Shown here: positions 19,647 through 28,406 of the stretch, piece after piece
Numbering within the stretch: the stretch's first letter is position 1
Layout of the letters: each line of letters begins with the position of its first letter
From: JAFKFJ01 sp963786445
Lineage (GTDB): Bacteria; Pseudomonadota; Alphaproteobacteria; Acetobacterales; Acetobacteraceae
Assembly (NCBI GenBank): GCA_963786445.1
Contig: CAWAZU010000025.1
Span: 124,001-188,000, forward strand
DNA length: 64,000 nucleotides
Reading direction: 5' to 3'
Position numbers and translations under genes: made by a program
Notes under the pieces: model-generated
What the model saw: only the letters and a program-made list of their open reading frames with translations
What the model was told of the DNA's origin: nothing
The model's database searches: none

Positions 19647-21511
19647 CGCAGCGCGGCTGTGTCCTCGTACTGCTGCTGGCGCTGTTGGCGCCGGCCGCCG
19701 CCAGGGCGGAGTGGCGGCACTTCGAGGTGATCCTGTGGCACGACCACGGGAAGGCGGCACGGCTGGGCGCGGCGCGGCTCGGGGTGGACGCGATGATGAT
19801 GCTGGGGCAGCGCGGCCCGTTCGATGCCGCGTCGCTGCAGCAGCGCGCCGCGGCGCTGCGCCAGGCCGGGCTCGGCTGCTATGTCGAGAACATCGCCACC
19901 GACTTCTACTCCGCCTACCACCGCTGGCAGCCCGGCCATCCGGTGACCTGGGCATTCGATCAGGTGCGCGCGCTGCACCGCCGCGACCCCGCCGACCCGG
20001 CCGCCTGGCTGCGCCGGCCGAGCCTCGCCGATCCGGCCTGGCGCGACGCCATCGCGGCAAGGCTGCGCGCCCACGTCGCCGCGCTGGCGCCGTTCGCGCC
20101 GCTCTACTACAGCCTCGGCGACGAGACCGGCATTGCCGACCTGGCCGCCGCCTGGGATTTCGACCGCTCGCCGGACTCGCTCGCCGGCATGCGCGCTTGG
20201 CTGCGCGGGCAGTACGGCACGCTCGCCGCGCTGAACGCGGAGTGGGGCAGCGTGTTCGCGCGCTGGGACGACGTGGTGCCGATGGGCACCGACGCCGCGA
20301 TCGCCCGCCGCGACGGCGATTTCGCCGCCTGGAGCGATTTCAAGGCCTGGATGGACGTCTCGTTCGCGACCGCGCTGCGCGCCGGCACCGAGGCGGTGCA
20401 TGCGGCCGACCCCGCCGCGCGTGCGGCCATCGAGGGCGCGCAGATTCCCGGCTGGGGCGGCTACGACTACACGCACCTCGCCGGCGCCGTCGATGTCATG
20501 GAGATCTACCAAGGCGCCGACAACATCGCGATCGCCGCCTCGCTCGACCCGGCGCTGGTGCTGCTGACCGACACCGGCGGGGGGCCTGCGGAGGCGCACG
20601 ACATCTGGCATGCTGCCCTGCAGGGCTTGCGCGGCGACATCCTGTGGGACCCGGACGGCACCGTGGTGCGCGCCGACGGCACTCCCGGCCCGCGCGGCGC
20701 AGCACTCGCGCCCGTGTTCGCCGCGCTGCACGGCGCGGCAGGGGCACGGCTGCTGGCGAGCCGGCCGGACTACGCCCCGGTCGGCATCCTCTATTCGCCG
20801 GCGAGCGAGCGGCTGCGCTGGCTGCTCGACCGCCGCGACGAGGCGGCGCGCGGCCTGCCCAACTGGAGCAGCCGCGACGCCGAGGCGGAATGGGGAGACA
20901 CCGCCCCGCGGGCGGCAAGGCGGCGCGCCGTGGCGGCGCTGGAGCGGCATTTTCTCACCCCGCGCTTCCTCTCGCCCGAGATGCTCGAACGCGGCGGCCT
21001 GGCGGCGTCGGGGCTGCGTGTGCTGGTGCTGCCGCAGGCGCTGGCGCTCTCCGATGCCGCGCTGGCGGCGATCCGCGCCTTTGCCGCGTCCGGCGGGGTG
21101 GTGCTGGCCGACGTGGCCCCAGGCGGCTTCGACGCGCACGGCCGTGCCCGCGCCGCGCCGCCCGCGGACCTGGGGGTGCGGCTGCTGCCGGGAATGGCCG
21201 AACCAGCGGTCGCGGCCGCGGTCGCCGCCGCCGGCGTCGTGGCGCCGTTCGCGCTGACCCGGCCCGACGGTGCCGCGGTGCCGGATGTCGAGATCCACCT
21301 GCGCCGCGACGGCGATGCCGTCCTGCTCGGCCTGCTGCGCGAGCCGCCGCCGGCGGGCGCAGCGGCGACGGAGGACGTGGTGCTGACGCTGGCCGCGCCG
21401 CGCCTGGTGCGCGACCTGCTTGGCACCGCGCCGCACCTGCCAACGGCGCGTCTGGCGCTGCGGCTCGATGCGTCGCGGCCGGCGCTGCTGCTGGTCAGCC
21501 CCGGCGGCTGA
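19643..21511 (+). CDS. Secreted GH42-like glycoside hydrolase
   Basis: About 622 residues if it starts at the GTG at 19643. That start gives a clean signal peptide (VTQRGCVLVLLLALLAPAAA then RAEW), strong evidence that this is its own secreted protein. The body resembles beta-galactosidase family GH42: a TIM-barrel part with YSLGDETGIADLAAAWDFD and LRGQYGTLAALNAEWGSVFA, then VMEIYQGADNI, and a trimerisation-like domain with ILYSPAS. GDE carries a candidate acid/base Glu in place of the family's NE. In the sequence as given it is in frame with the TPR gene without a stop. Placed beside the exopolysaccharide genes it may trim the polymer in the periplasm; the substrate is not known. Confidence 0.7.
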   Translation: MTQRGCVLVLLLALLAPAAARAEWRHFEVILWHDHGKAARLGAARLGVDAMMMLGQRGPFDAASLQQRAAALRQAGLGCYVENIATDFYSAYHRWQPGHPVTWAFDQVRALHRRDPADPAAWLRRPSLADPAWRDAIAARLRAHVAALAPFAPLYYSLGDETGIADLAAAWDFDRSPDSLAGMRAWLRGQYGTLAALNAEWGSVFARWDDVVPMGTDAAIARRDGDFAAWSDFKAWMDVSFATALRAGTEAVHAADPAARAAIEGAQIPGWGGYDYTHLAGAVDVMEIYQGADNIAIAASLDPALVLLTDTGGGPAEAHDIWHAALQGLRGDILWDPDGTVVRADGTPGPRGAALAPVFAALHGAAGARLLASRPDYAPVGILYSPASERLRWLLDRRDEAARGLPNWSSRDAEAEWGDTAPRAARRRAVAALERHFLTPRFLSPEMLERGGLAASGLRVLVLPQALALSDAALAAIRAFAASGGVVLADVAPGGFDAHGRARAAPPADLGVRLLPGMAEPAVAAAVAAAGVVAPFALTRPDGAAVPDVEIHLRRDGDAVLLGLLREPPPAGAAATEDVVLTLAAPRLVRDLLGTAPHLPTARLALRLDASRPALLLVSPGG

Positions 21512-21598
21512 CCGGCACGGCGTCGCGGGAGGCGCGGTCTTCTCTGCCGGCGCCCGGCCGGGTCGTGTCGCACCTTGAAAATCGACGCGGCTCGGCCG

Positions 21599-21638
21599 GC
21601 TTGCCCAGCCCGCCACTGGTCGTGTTAGTATTGCTGCC
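21599..21638 (+). promoter_or_regulatory. Upstream block shared by duplicated gene copy A
   Basis: gcttgcccagccc at 21599-21611 recurs exactly at 51560-51572, at nearly the same distance (40 and 39 bp) from the start of the paralogous gene. TTGCCC with a later TAGTAT could be a promoter, but the spacing is 19 bp. Conservation outside the coding sequence suggests the block moved or was duplicated with the gene. Confidence 0.45.
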
Positions 21639-22226
21639 ATGCCGTCCGCCGCTTCCCCCGCCCTGGCCGACCGTTTTGCCCATCTTGTCGAGGGGCTGCG
21701 CCGCATCCTCGCCGCCCGCGGCGCCGGCGACTGGCTCGCCCTGCCGCTGATGCTGCTGCTCTGGTCGCGGCTGCGCCGCACGGCGGAGCGGTTCGCCCGC
21801 CTCGCCGCAAAAGTCCATGCCGGCACGCTGCCGCCGCCGCGCCACCGCCTGCGCGCTCCCCGTCCCCGGCCCCAGCCGCTCCGGCTGCCGCGCGGCGTCG
21901 CCTGGCTGCTGCGCCGGCTGCCGCAGGCCGCCGCCGCGGCCTCGCAGTTGCAGCACCTGCTCGCCGATCCGGCGATGGCCGACCTGCTCGCCGCAGCACC
22001 CCAGGCCGGGCGGCTGCTCCGCCCGCTCTGCCAAATGCTGGGCGTCCGCCCGCCGCCGGCCCGGAGCCTGTCCTCGGGCCGGAAGCAGGCCGGTCCCGTG
22101 GGCCCTCCGCCGCCGGTCCGGCCGGCGGCCCCGTCCCGTCCCGCCTGCCGTCCCCGGCCGCCGCCGCGCGCGCGGCCCCGCATCCTCTCCCCGCCCGTCC
22201 CCGGCATCCCGCCCGTTCCGGCCTGA
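21639..22226 (+). CDS. Conserved hypothetical protein, duplicated gene copy A
   Basis: A 195-residue Arg/Pro/Ala-rich basic protein of unknown function. It begins ALADRFAHLVEGLRRIL, has a hydrophobic patch (LALPLMLLLWSRLRR), and a conserved core ASQLQHLLADPAMADLLAAA followed by GRLLRPLCQMLGV, then a disordered Pro-rich basic tail. The gene at 51599 encodes the same architecture with the same core, so this is a two-copy family in this window. The length, Pro-rich tail and shared flanking sequences are noted under findings. I recognise no domain and give no function. Confidence 0.7.
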   Translation: MPSAASPALADRFAHLVEGLRRILAARGAGDWLALPLMLLLWSRLRRTAERFARLAAKVHAGTLPPPRHRLRAPRPRPQPLRLPRGVAWLLRRLPQAAAAASQLQHLLADPAMADLLAAAPQAGRLLRPLCQMLGVRPPPARSLSSGRKQAGPVGPPPPVRPAAPSRPACRPRPPPRARPRILSPPVPGIPPVPA

Positions 22227-22250
22227 CCGCGCGGCGCCCCCGCACGGCCA

Positions 22251-22272
22251 TAATGTTCCGACATAGAAACAT
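22251..22272. repeat. Downstream motif shared with copy B
   Basis: Shortly after the stop codon, AATGTTCCGACATAGAAAC resembles ATTGTTCCACATATACAAC after copy B (52238-52256). It is AT-rich in an otherwise GC-rich setting. Function unknown; it may be a promoter element on the opposite strand or a recombination end. Confidence 0.4.
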
Positions 22273-22403
22273 ACCAGCCTGCGAAGGAAGGGAGCAGGCG
22301 TTTTGCGGTCGTTCGAGTTGAAACTGCGTCACTGCCCGCGCGCCCGCGCGCCCGCCGCCTTGACGGCGCCGCGGGCCTGCGGTGAACTCGGCTCAGGCGC
22401 AGC

Positions 22404-22889
22404 ATGACCCGATCTTCCGAGCCTTCGAGCCCCGCGATGACCGGCATCGGCCAACCCCTCGCGCGCTACGCCGCGTGCAAGCGCGCCGGCGACTTTCTGT
22501 TCCTCTCCGGCGTGATCGCGGTCGATCCGGCGCGCGGGCGCGTGGTCGGCGGCTTCGCCGACCTGCAAGACGCCGTGCGCGCCGAACTCGGCGAGACCGG
22601 CGAATTCTCCGTCGACATCCGCCAGGGGCCGATCCTGGCGCAAAGCTGGTTCGTGCTCGACCGCATCCGCAGCATCCTGGGCGAGCACGGCGGCACGATG
22701 GATGATGTCTGCCGGCTGGTGCAGTATTTCCGCGACCTGCGCGACTACCCGCTCTATGCCCGCGTGCGCCGCCAGTTTTTTTCCGGCGCCCCGCCGGTCT
22801 CCACCGTGGTCGAGGTCTCCGCCATGCTGCCGAGTGCCGAGGTGCTGGTCGAGGTCGAGGCCACCGCCTTCCTGCCCGCAAAAACCTAA
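22404..22889 (+). CDS. RidA/YjgF-family protein, atypical active site
   Basis: A 161-residue RidA-fold protein (YAACKRAGDFLFLSGVIAVD at the start of the fold, then VCRLVQYFRDLRDYP and LVEVEATAFLP). RidA enzymes hydrolyse reactive enamine/imine intermediates and depend on an Arg in the PxR motif near the C-terminus. Here that stretch reads PPVSTVVEV, so the Arg is absent, and the protein is longer than typical RidA (about 130 residues) through an insert around residues 60-75. It may therefore bind rather than deaminate. An internal ATG at codon 12 is an alternative start. Its stop overlaps the convergent lipoprotein gene by 3 bp. Confidence 0.85.
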   Translation: MTRSSEPSSPAMTGIGQPLARYAACKRAGDFLFLSGVIAVDPARGRVVGGFADLQDAVRAELGETGEFSVDIRQGPILAQSWFVLDRIRSILGEHGGTMDDVCRLVQYFRDLRDYPLYARVRRQFFSGAPPVSTVVEVSAMLPSAEVLVEVEATAFLPAKT

Positions 22890-23377
22890 TCCGCCCCCTC
22901 CTGCAAAAACCGCCAGCGCGCCACCGCCGGCTCGGCCAGCGCCCAGTGCCAGCCGTCCGCTGCCCGGCAGATGCTGGTCGCATACCAGCGCGGCGGATGC
23001 GGCTGATCCGCCACCGAGAAGACGAGGTCGCGGCATTGCGCCAGCTTGGTGTCGATCACGCGCAGCACCCGCACCTCGCCGTGCTCGTCGCCGATCGGGA
23101 CGAGGTGGTCGATGTGCCAGGGGGCGGCGTCGCCTTGCCGCAGCGACCCGGCCGTCGCGGCGATCGCCTGCTGCTCGGCGTGGGTGCGGGTGCGGCCGAA
23201 CCACTTGAACAACCCGTCGGCGGCAACGGCGGTGCCGATGCCGACCAGGTAGCCGACCGCCGGGCTGGCCGTCGCCACCCCGGCGACGCCGCCGGTGGCG
23301 ATGCCGGTCAATTGCGCGCCGGACGTGCAGCCGCCGAGCAGCAGCACCGCGCCCGCCAGCGCCGCCGCGCGCCTCAT
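22886..23377 (-). CDS. Lipoprotein, paralog of the next upstream gene
   Basis: A 163-residue lipoprotein: signal AALAGAVLLLGGC with lipobox Cys17, a Gly/Ala-rich region that may insert in membrane (VGYLVGIGTAVAADGLF), then a soluble domain ending WHWALAEPAVARWRFLQ. The last part matches WRWAMAEPATSRWGALQ of the upstream neighbour, and both share the pattern of a signal peptide, a Gly-rich segment and a domain with two Cys (QCRDLVFSV, SICRAADG). The start overlaps the neighbour's stop (ATGA). Function unknown. Confidence 0.8.
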   Translation of the reverse strand: MRRAAALAGAVLLLGGCTSGAQLTGIATGGVAGVATASPAVGYLVGIGTAVAADGLFKWFGRTRTHAEQQAIAATAGSLRQGDAAPWHIDHLVPIGDEHGEVRVLRVIDTKLAQCRDLVFSVADQPHPPRWYATSICRAADGWHWALAEPAVARWRFLQEGAD

Positions 23378-23904
23378 TGCAGCGCACCCCAGCGCGAAGT
23401 CGCCGGTTCGGCCATCGCCCAGCGCCATTTGTCGCCGTCGCGGCAGATCGTGGTGGTGAAAAACGAACGATGCAGGTCGGGCGTCTTGCCATCGTCCACC
23501 GAAAAAATGATCTCCTTGCAGGCGAAGTCGGGACCGTCGATCTCGCGGCTGACCGCGACCTCGCCGTGCGCGTCGCGCTCGATCGGGATGGCGTGGGTGG
23601 AACGCCAGGCGCCGACCCCGCCCTCCGGCAGTGGTCCGGCGGCGGCGGCGATGGCGTCCTGGGTGCCGCTGTGGATGCGCCGCTCGACGTAGAGCAGCCC
23701 GGCATTGGCGCCCGCCGCGACGCCCAGGCCGATCGCCGCGCCGACGGTGGCGTTCCTGCTGATCGCGCCGGCGATGCCGGCCCCGGCGATGCCCGCGCCG
23801 GTCGCCGTGCCCTCGGTCAGCAGCGAGCCGCAGCCCGCCAGCGGGGCGGCGGCCAGCAGCAGAAGCAGGGGCACGGCAGCATGCCGGCGGAACGCGCAGC
23901 GCAT
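23374..23904 (-). CDS. Lipoprotein, tandem paralog
   Basis: A 176-residue lipoprotein with lipobox LAGC (Cys25), a Gly-rich probable membrane segment (GAGIAGAGIAGAI and AAIGLGVAAGANAGL), and a C-terminal domain with FACKEIIFSVDDG and TTICRDGDKWRWAM. It is homologous to the following gene over its whole length, so the pair arose by tandem duplication. Possibly an outer-membrane stress or assembly lipoprotein; no family recognised. Confidence 0.8.
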   Translation of the reverse strand: MRCAFRRHAAVPLLLLLAAAPLAGCGSLLTEGTATGAGIAGAGIAGAISRNATVGAAIGLGVAAGANAGLLYVERRIHSGTQDAIAAAAGPLPEGGVGAWRSTHAIPIERDAHGEVAVSREIDGPDFACKEIIFSVDDGKTPDLHRSFFTTTICRDGDKWRWAMAEPATSRWGALQ

Positions 23905-23910
23905 GCCCGC

Positions 23911-24600
23911 CTAAATGCGGCCGGTGGTTCCGGTTTCCGTGCGCAACTCCGCGAGGAACGGATTGTTTTGGCGCTCCTCGCCGATCGAGGAGCCGGGGCC
24001 GTGGCCGCAGAGAAAACGCACGTCGTCGCCGAGCGGCAGCACTTTCTCGGCGATCGAACGCAGCAGCGCCGCATGGTCGCCGTAGGGGAAGTCGGTGCGG
24101 CCGATGCTGCCGCGGAACAGCACGTCGCCGAGCACCGCCAGCCGCAGCGTCGGCGCGAAGAACGCGACATGGCCGGGCGTGTGGCCGGGGCAGTGCAGCA
24201 CGTCGAAGGCGACGCCGCCGATCGTGACCTGCTCGCCCTCGGCGAGCCAGCGGTCGGGCGAGGCGTTGTCGAGGCCGGGGATGCCGTAGGCGCGCGCCTG
24301 CGCGGCGATGCCGTCCAGCAGAAACTGGTCGCGCCGGTCCGGCCCCACGATCGGCGCCGTCTGCCCCTCCGCCGCCAGCAGGCGTTTGAGCTCGGCCGCG
24401 CCGCCGGCATGGTCGAGATGGCCGTGGGTGAGCAGGATGGTTTCCACGGTCACGCCATGCGTGCGCACCGCATCGCGGATGCGCGGCGCGTCGCCGCCGG
24501 GGTCGATCACGGCGCCACGCCGCGTCGTCGCCTCCCACAGCACGGCGCAGTTCTGCTCGAACGGCGTGACGGGGACGATCGCGAGTTGCAGCTTCGCCAT
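23911..24600 (-). CDS. MBL-fold hydrolase, glyoxalase II-like (YcbL type)
   Basis: A 229-residue metallo-beta-lactamase-fold hydrolase. The metal site is complete: THGHLDHAGG (58-67), the HTPGH motif in CPGHTPGHVAFF, the bridging Asp in LAVLGDVLFRGSIGRTDFP, and the last His in CGHGPGS. The GRTDFP segment places it with the YcbL-type glyoxalase II-like enzymes, which hydrolyse thioesters such as S-D-lactoylglutathione. It is an ordinary housekeeping enzyme; the lipoprotein genes follow 6 bp downstream. Confidence 0.9.
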   Translation of the reverse strand: MAKLQLAIVPVTPFEQNCAVLWEATTRRGAVIDPGGDAPRIRDAVRTHGVTVETILLTHGHLDHAGGAAELKRLLAAEGQTAPIVGPDRRDQFLLDGIAAQARAYGIPGLDNASPDRWLAEGEQVTIGGVAFDVLHCPGHTPGHVAFFAPTLRLAVLGDVLFRGSIGRTDFPYGDHAALLRSIAEKVLPLGDDVRFLCGHGPGSSIGEERQNNPFLAELRTETGTTGRI

Positions 24601-24625
24601 GCGGCAGGCTCCTCGGCCGTGCGGG

Positions 24626-25501
24626 TCAACGCGCCAGCGTGCCGAACGTGGCGCCGCGCAGCAACTGGTTCTGCAGGAAGAACGCCACCAGCAGCACCGG
24701 CGCCAGATAGATCGTGCCGGCGGCGGCGAACAATCCCCAGTCGGTGCCGAAATCCGCCCCCAGCACGCGCAGCATGGCGACCGGAATGGTGCGGGTATCC
24801 ACTCCCGTCAGCATCTGGCTGAACAGGAAGTCGTTCCAGGTAAACACGAAGGCGATGATCGCGGTTGCCGCCAGACCGGCGCGCATCTGCGGCAGGCAGA
24901 TGCGCCACAACACGCGCAGCGGCGGCGAGCCGTCCAGCCACGCCGCCTCCTCGGCGGCGCGCGGCAGTTCCAGGATGAAGCTGCGCAGCATCCAGACCGC
25001 GAACGGCAGGTTGAACGCGGTATAGACCAGGATGATGCCGACATAGGAGCCGCCGAGCCCGATGCGGCTGAACAGCACGTAGATCGGGATGATGGTGGTG
25101 AGCGGCGGGATCATGCGCAGCACCAGCGTGTAGAACAGCAAGGTGCCGGCGCCGCGGACCGGCCGGCGCGCGAACCCGTAGGCGGCGAGCACGCCGAGCA
25201 GCAGTGCCAGCAGCACGCTCGCGCCGCAGATGAAGACCGAGTTGAAGATGTAGCGCGAAAAGCCGGTCGGGAACACCTGCTTGCCGTCGCTGGTGAAGCC
25301 GGTGAACAGGCTGCGGTAGTGCTCGAACGTCGGGTGGAACAGCAGTTTCGGCGGCACCGCGAGCGCATCCTGGCGCGTCTTGATGGCGGCCAGCAGCATC
25401 CACACGACGGGAAAGAAATACACGAGCCCGATCAACGCCGACCCGGCGGTGCGGCGCCAGCCCGCCGGGCGGAACAGCGGATGCGCTTCGTCCTGCGTCA
25501 T
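24626..25501 (-). CDS. ABC sugar importer permease, MalG type (third permease)
   Basis: A 291-residue inner-membrane permease with six TM segments. The EAA coupling loop reads EEAAWLDGSPPLRVLWRICLP near residue 190. Its C-terminus (GLFAAAGTIYLAPVLLVAFF, NQLLRGATFGTLAR) closely resembles that of the permease at 29389 (SQLLRGVTFGTIRR), so the two are paralogs. It is transcribed away from the rest of the importer across a 197-bp gap. I start at the ATG at 25501; earlier in-frame codons lie in the divergent promoter region. It may be an alternative partner for the MalF-type permease. Confidence 0.88.
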   Translation of the reverse strand: MTQDEAHPLFRPAGWRRTAGSALIGLVYFFPVVWMLLAAIKTRQDALAVPPKLLFHPTFEHYRSLFTGFTSDGKQVFPTGFSRYIFNSVFICGASVLLALLLGVLAAYGFARRPVRGAGTLLFYTLVLRMIPPLTTIIPIYVLFSRIGLGGSYVGIILVYTAFNLPFAVWMLRSFILELPRAAEEAAWLDGSPPLRVLWRICLPQMRAGLAATAIIAFVFTWNDFLFSQMLTGVDTRTIPVAMLRVLGADFGTDWGLFAAAGTIYLAPVLLVAFFLQNQLLRGATFGTLAR

Positions 25502-25698
25502 GGCGACGGCCTCGCGGGCGGGCGGCCCGTCGCCGGGACGATAGGGCGGCGTGGTCCGCAGGCGCAAGCGCCGGTGCGCCGCGAAATTTCCATTGCGCGG
25601 CGGCACAAGCAGGTCATACCAGTAGCAACCGGACGGGCAGCGTATAACAAGCCCGTCATTCCGCACTGCGGCATCACGGGAAGGGGACGTCGGCGGCG

Positions 25699-26850
<1,152 letters not shown>

Positions 26851-26896
26851 GCGGCAACGAAAACGTCCGACAACGTCCAAGGGGAGAAGCAAGACA

Positions 26897-28327
26897 ATGA
26901 CGTGGCTGCAATCAGGTTTTGTGGCGCTGGCGACGGCGGCGGGTGCGCTGCTGGCGGGGGCCACGGCGCCGACGCCGGCGCTGGCGAAGGACATCATCAT
27001 CAACATGGCGGCCCCGGACTGGCTGCCGACGCGCTTCATGCAGGAGGAATTCAACCGCACCTACCACGCCAAGAGCGGCAACAACGTCAAGCTGGTGATC
27101 GACTTCATCCCGTGGCCGAGCTTCTACCAGCGCGTCGCGGCGTCGTTGTCGTCGGGCGAGAAGAAGTACCAGATGATCGTCACCGACAGCCAGTGGCTCG
27201 GCGACTTCGTCGAAGGCGGCCATTACCTGAAGCTCAACAAGTACATCGACAAGGACCCCGAATTGCAGGCCATCATGGCCGACATGCACCAGGTGCTGAA
27301 GGATACCTCGTCGAGCTATCCGTACAAGTCGCACAACTACTACGGGTTCCCGCAGTTTCCCGACAATCTGGTGACGTTCTACCGCACCGACCTGTTCTGC
27401 AACAAGACCGAGCGGGCGAACTTCCTGGCGAAGTACCACAAGACACTGCCGTGCTACTACAATGAATGGCAGGACGTGGACTGGAACCAATGGGGGCAGA
27501 TCGGCGAATTCTTCACCCGCAAGAAAGGCGCGAAGCTCGGTGACGGCGTCGCCGATGACGATTTCTACGGCGTCGCGTTCCAGGCCGGGAAGGGCTACGA
27601 TTTCTCGTCGATGCAGATCAACACCATGGTCTGGGACGACGGCGGCGACATCTGGGACGAGACCAACACCAAACCCGCCAGCGGCGTCGTCAATTCTCCC
27701 ATCGCCGTGAAAGCGTTCGAGCAGTATCTCGATCTGCTGAAATGGGCGCCGCCGGTCGCGAAGACCGGGCAGATGGACATCTTCGTCGTCCAGGACCTGT
27801 ACATGCAGGGCAAGGTGGCGGCGGTGGTGGACTGGGTCGGCGTCGCCGGACCGGTGGTCGATCCGAAGGTCTCCAAAGTCGCCGACCGGAGCGCCTTCGC
27901 GCAGTCGCCGGGCACACGCCGGCCCGACGGCTCGATCAACCGCTTCGCCAATATCGGCGGGCAGCCGTTCGTGCTGACCACGTGGAACAGCGACGAGGTG
28001 GTGCATGAGTCGCTGGAAATCGTGAAGTGGTGGCTGTCCACGCCGACGCAGGTCAACTTCGTCAAGCACGGCGGCGGCGAGAGCGGCATGCTGAGCGTGC
28101 TGAACGATCCGGCCTACGGCACCTGGGCGCCGTTCTCCCGCGCCTTCGCCGACAACCTGCAGTACCAGAAGGACATCTGGCACATCCCGGAATTCTTCCC
28201 GCTGCTGACCGAGCAGCAGGAACAGTTCGACAAGGCGATCACCGGCCAGATTTCCGCCCAGCAGGCGCTGAACACGGTGGCGGCGTTCCAGGACAAGCTG
28301 CTGAAGGAAGACGGGCGCATCAAGTGA
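26897..28327 (+). CDS. Extracellular solute-binding protein of the sugar/polyol importer
   Basis: A 476-residue periplasmic binding protein of the MalE/UgpB cluster (family 1). A signal peptide ending TPALA (cleavage near residue 30) precedes NMAAPDWLPTRFMQEEFNRT. The hinge and binding region contain NLVTFYRTDLF and INTMVWDDGGDIWDE. It is longer than most MalE proteins and contains the Trp/Tyr-rich segments usual for polyol or glycerol-type binders. AAGGGGAG precedes the ATG at 26897, which I prefer to the in-frame upstream codons that overlap the ATPase gene. A strong hairpin follows the stop codon. Confidence 0.9.
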   Translation: MTWLQSGFVALATAAGALLAGATAPTPALAKDIIINMAAPDWLPTRFMQEEFNRTYHAKSGNNVKLVIDFIPWPSFYQRVAASLSSGEKKYQMIVTDSQWLGDFVEGGHYLKLNKYIDKDPELQAIMADMHQVLKDTSSSYPYKSHNYYGFPQFPDNLVTFYRTDLFCNKTERANFLAKYHKTLPCYYNEWQDVDWNQWGQIGEFFTRKKGAKLGDGVADDDFYGVAFQAGKGYDFSSMQINTMVWDDGGDIWDETNTKPASGVVNSPIAVKAFEQYLDLLKWAPPVAKTGQMDIFVVQDLYMQGKVAAVVDWVGVAGPVVDPKVSKVADRSAFAQSPGTRRPDGSINRFANIGGQPFVLTTWNSDEVVHESLEIVKWWLSTPTQVNFVKHGGGESGMLSVLNDPAYGTWAPFSRAFADNLQYQKDIWHIPEFFPLLTEQQEQFDKAITGQISAQQALNTVAAFQDKLLKEDGRIK

Positions 28328-28345
28328 TCCGCGCCTGACCCGCTT

Positions 28346-28373
28346 CGGGGCCGTCCGGCGACGGGCGGCCCCG
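28346..28373 (+). terminator. 12-bp GNRA hairpin after the binding-protein gene
   Basis: The arms 28346-28357 and 28362-28373 pair over 12 bp with a single G-U, closed by a GCGA tetraloop. It lies 19 bp after the stop codon of the solute-binding protein and before the MalF-type permease, followed by a weak GTTTCCC. Such hairpins typically stabilise the binding-protein message or cause partial termination, so that the binding protein outnumbers the membrane components. Confidence 0.7.
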
Positions 28374-28406
28374 GCCTGTTTCCCACGTGCCGAACGGTTG
28401 AGCCGC

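Noticed and set aside
16700..22447. 1915-codon open frame on the minus strand opposite the sugar transferase/TPR/GH42 region
   Set aside because: Gln/Arg/Gly-rich translation with no domain; it mirrors the codon structure of the real plus-strand genes in this GC-rich DNA.
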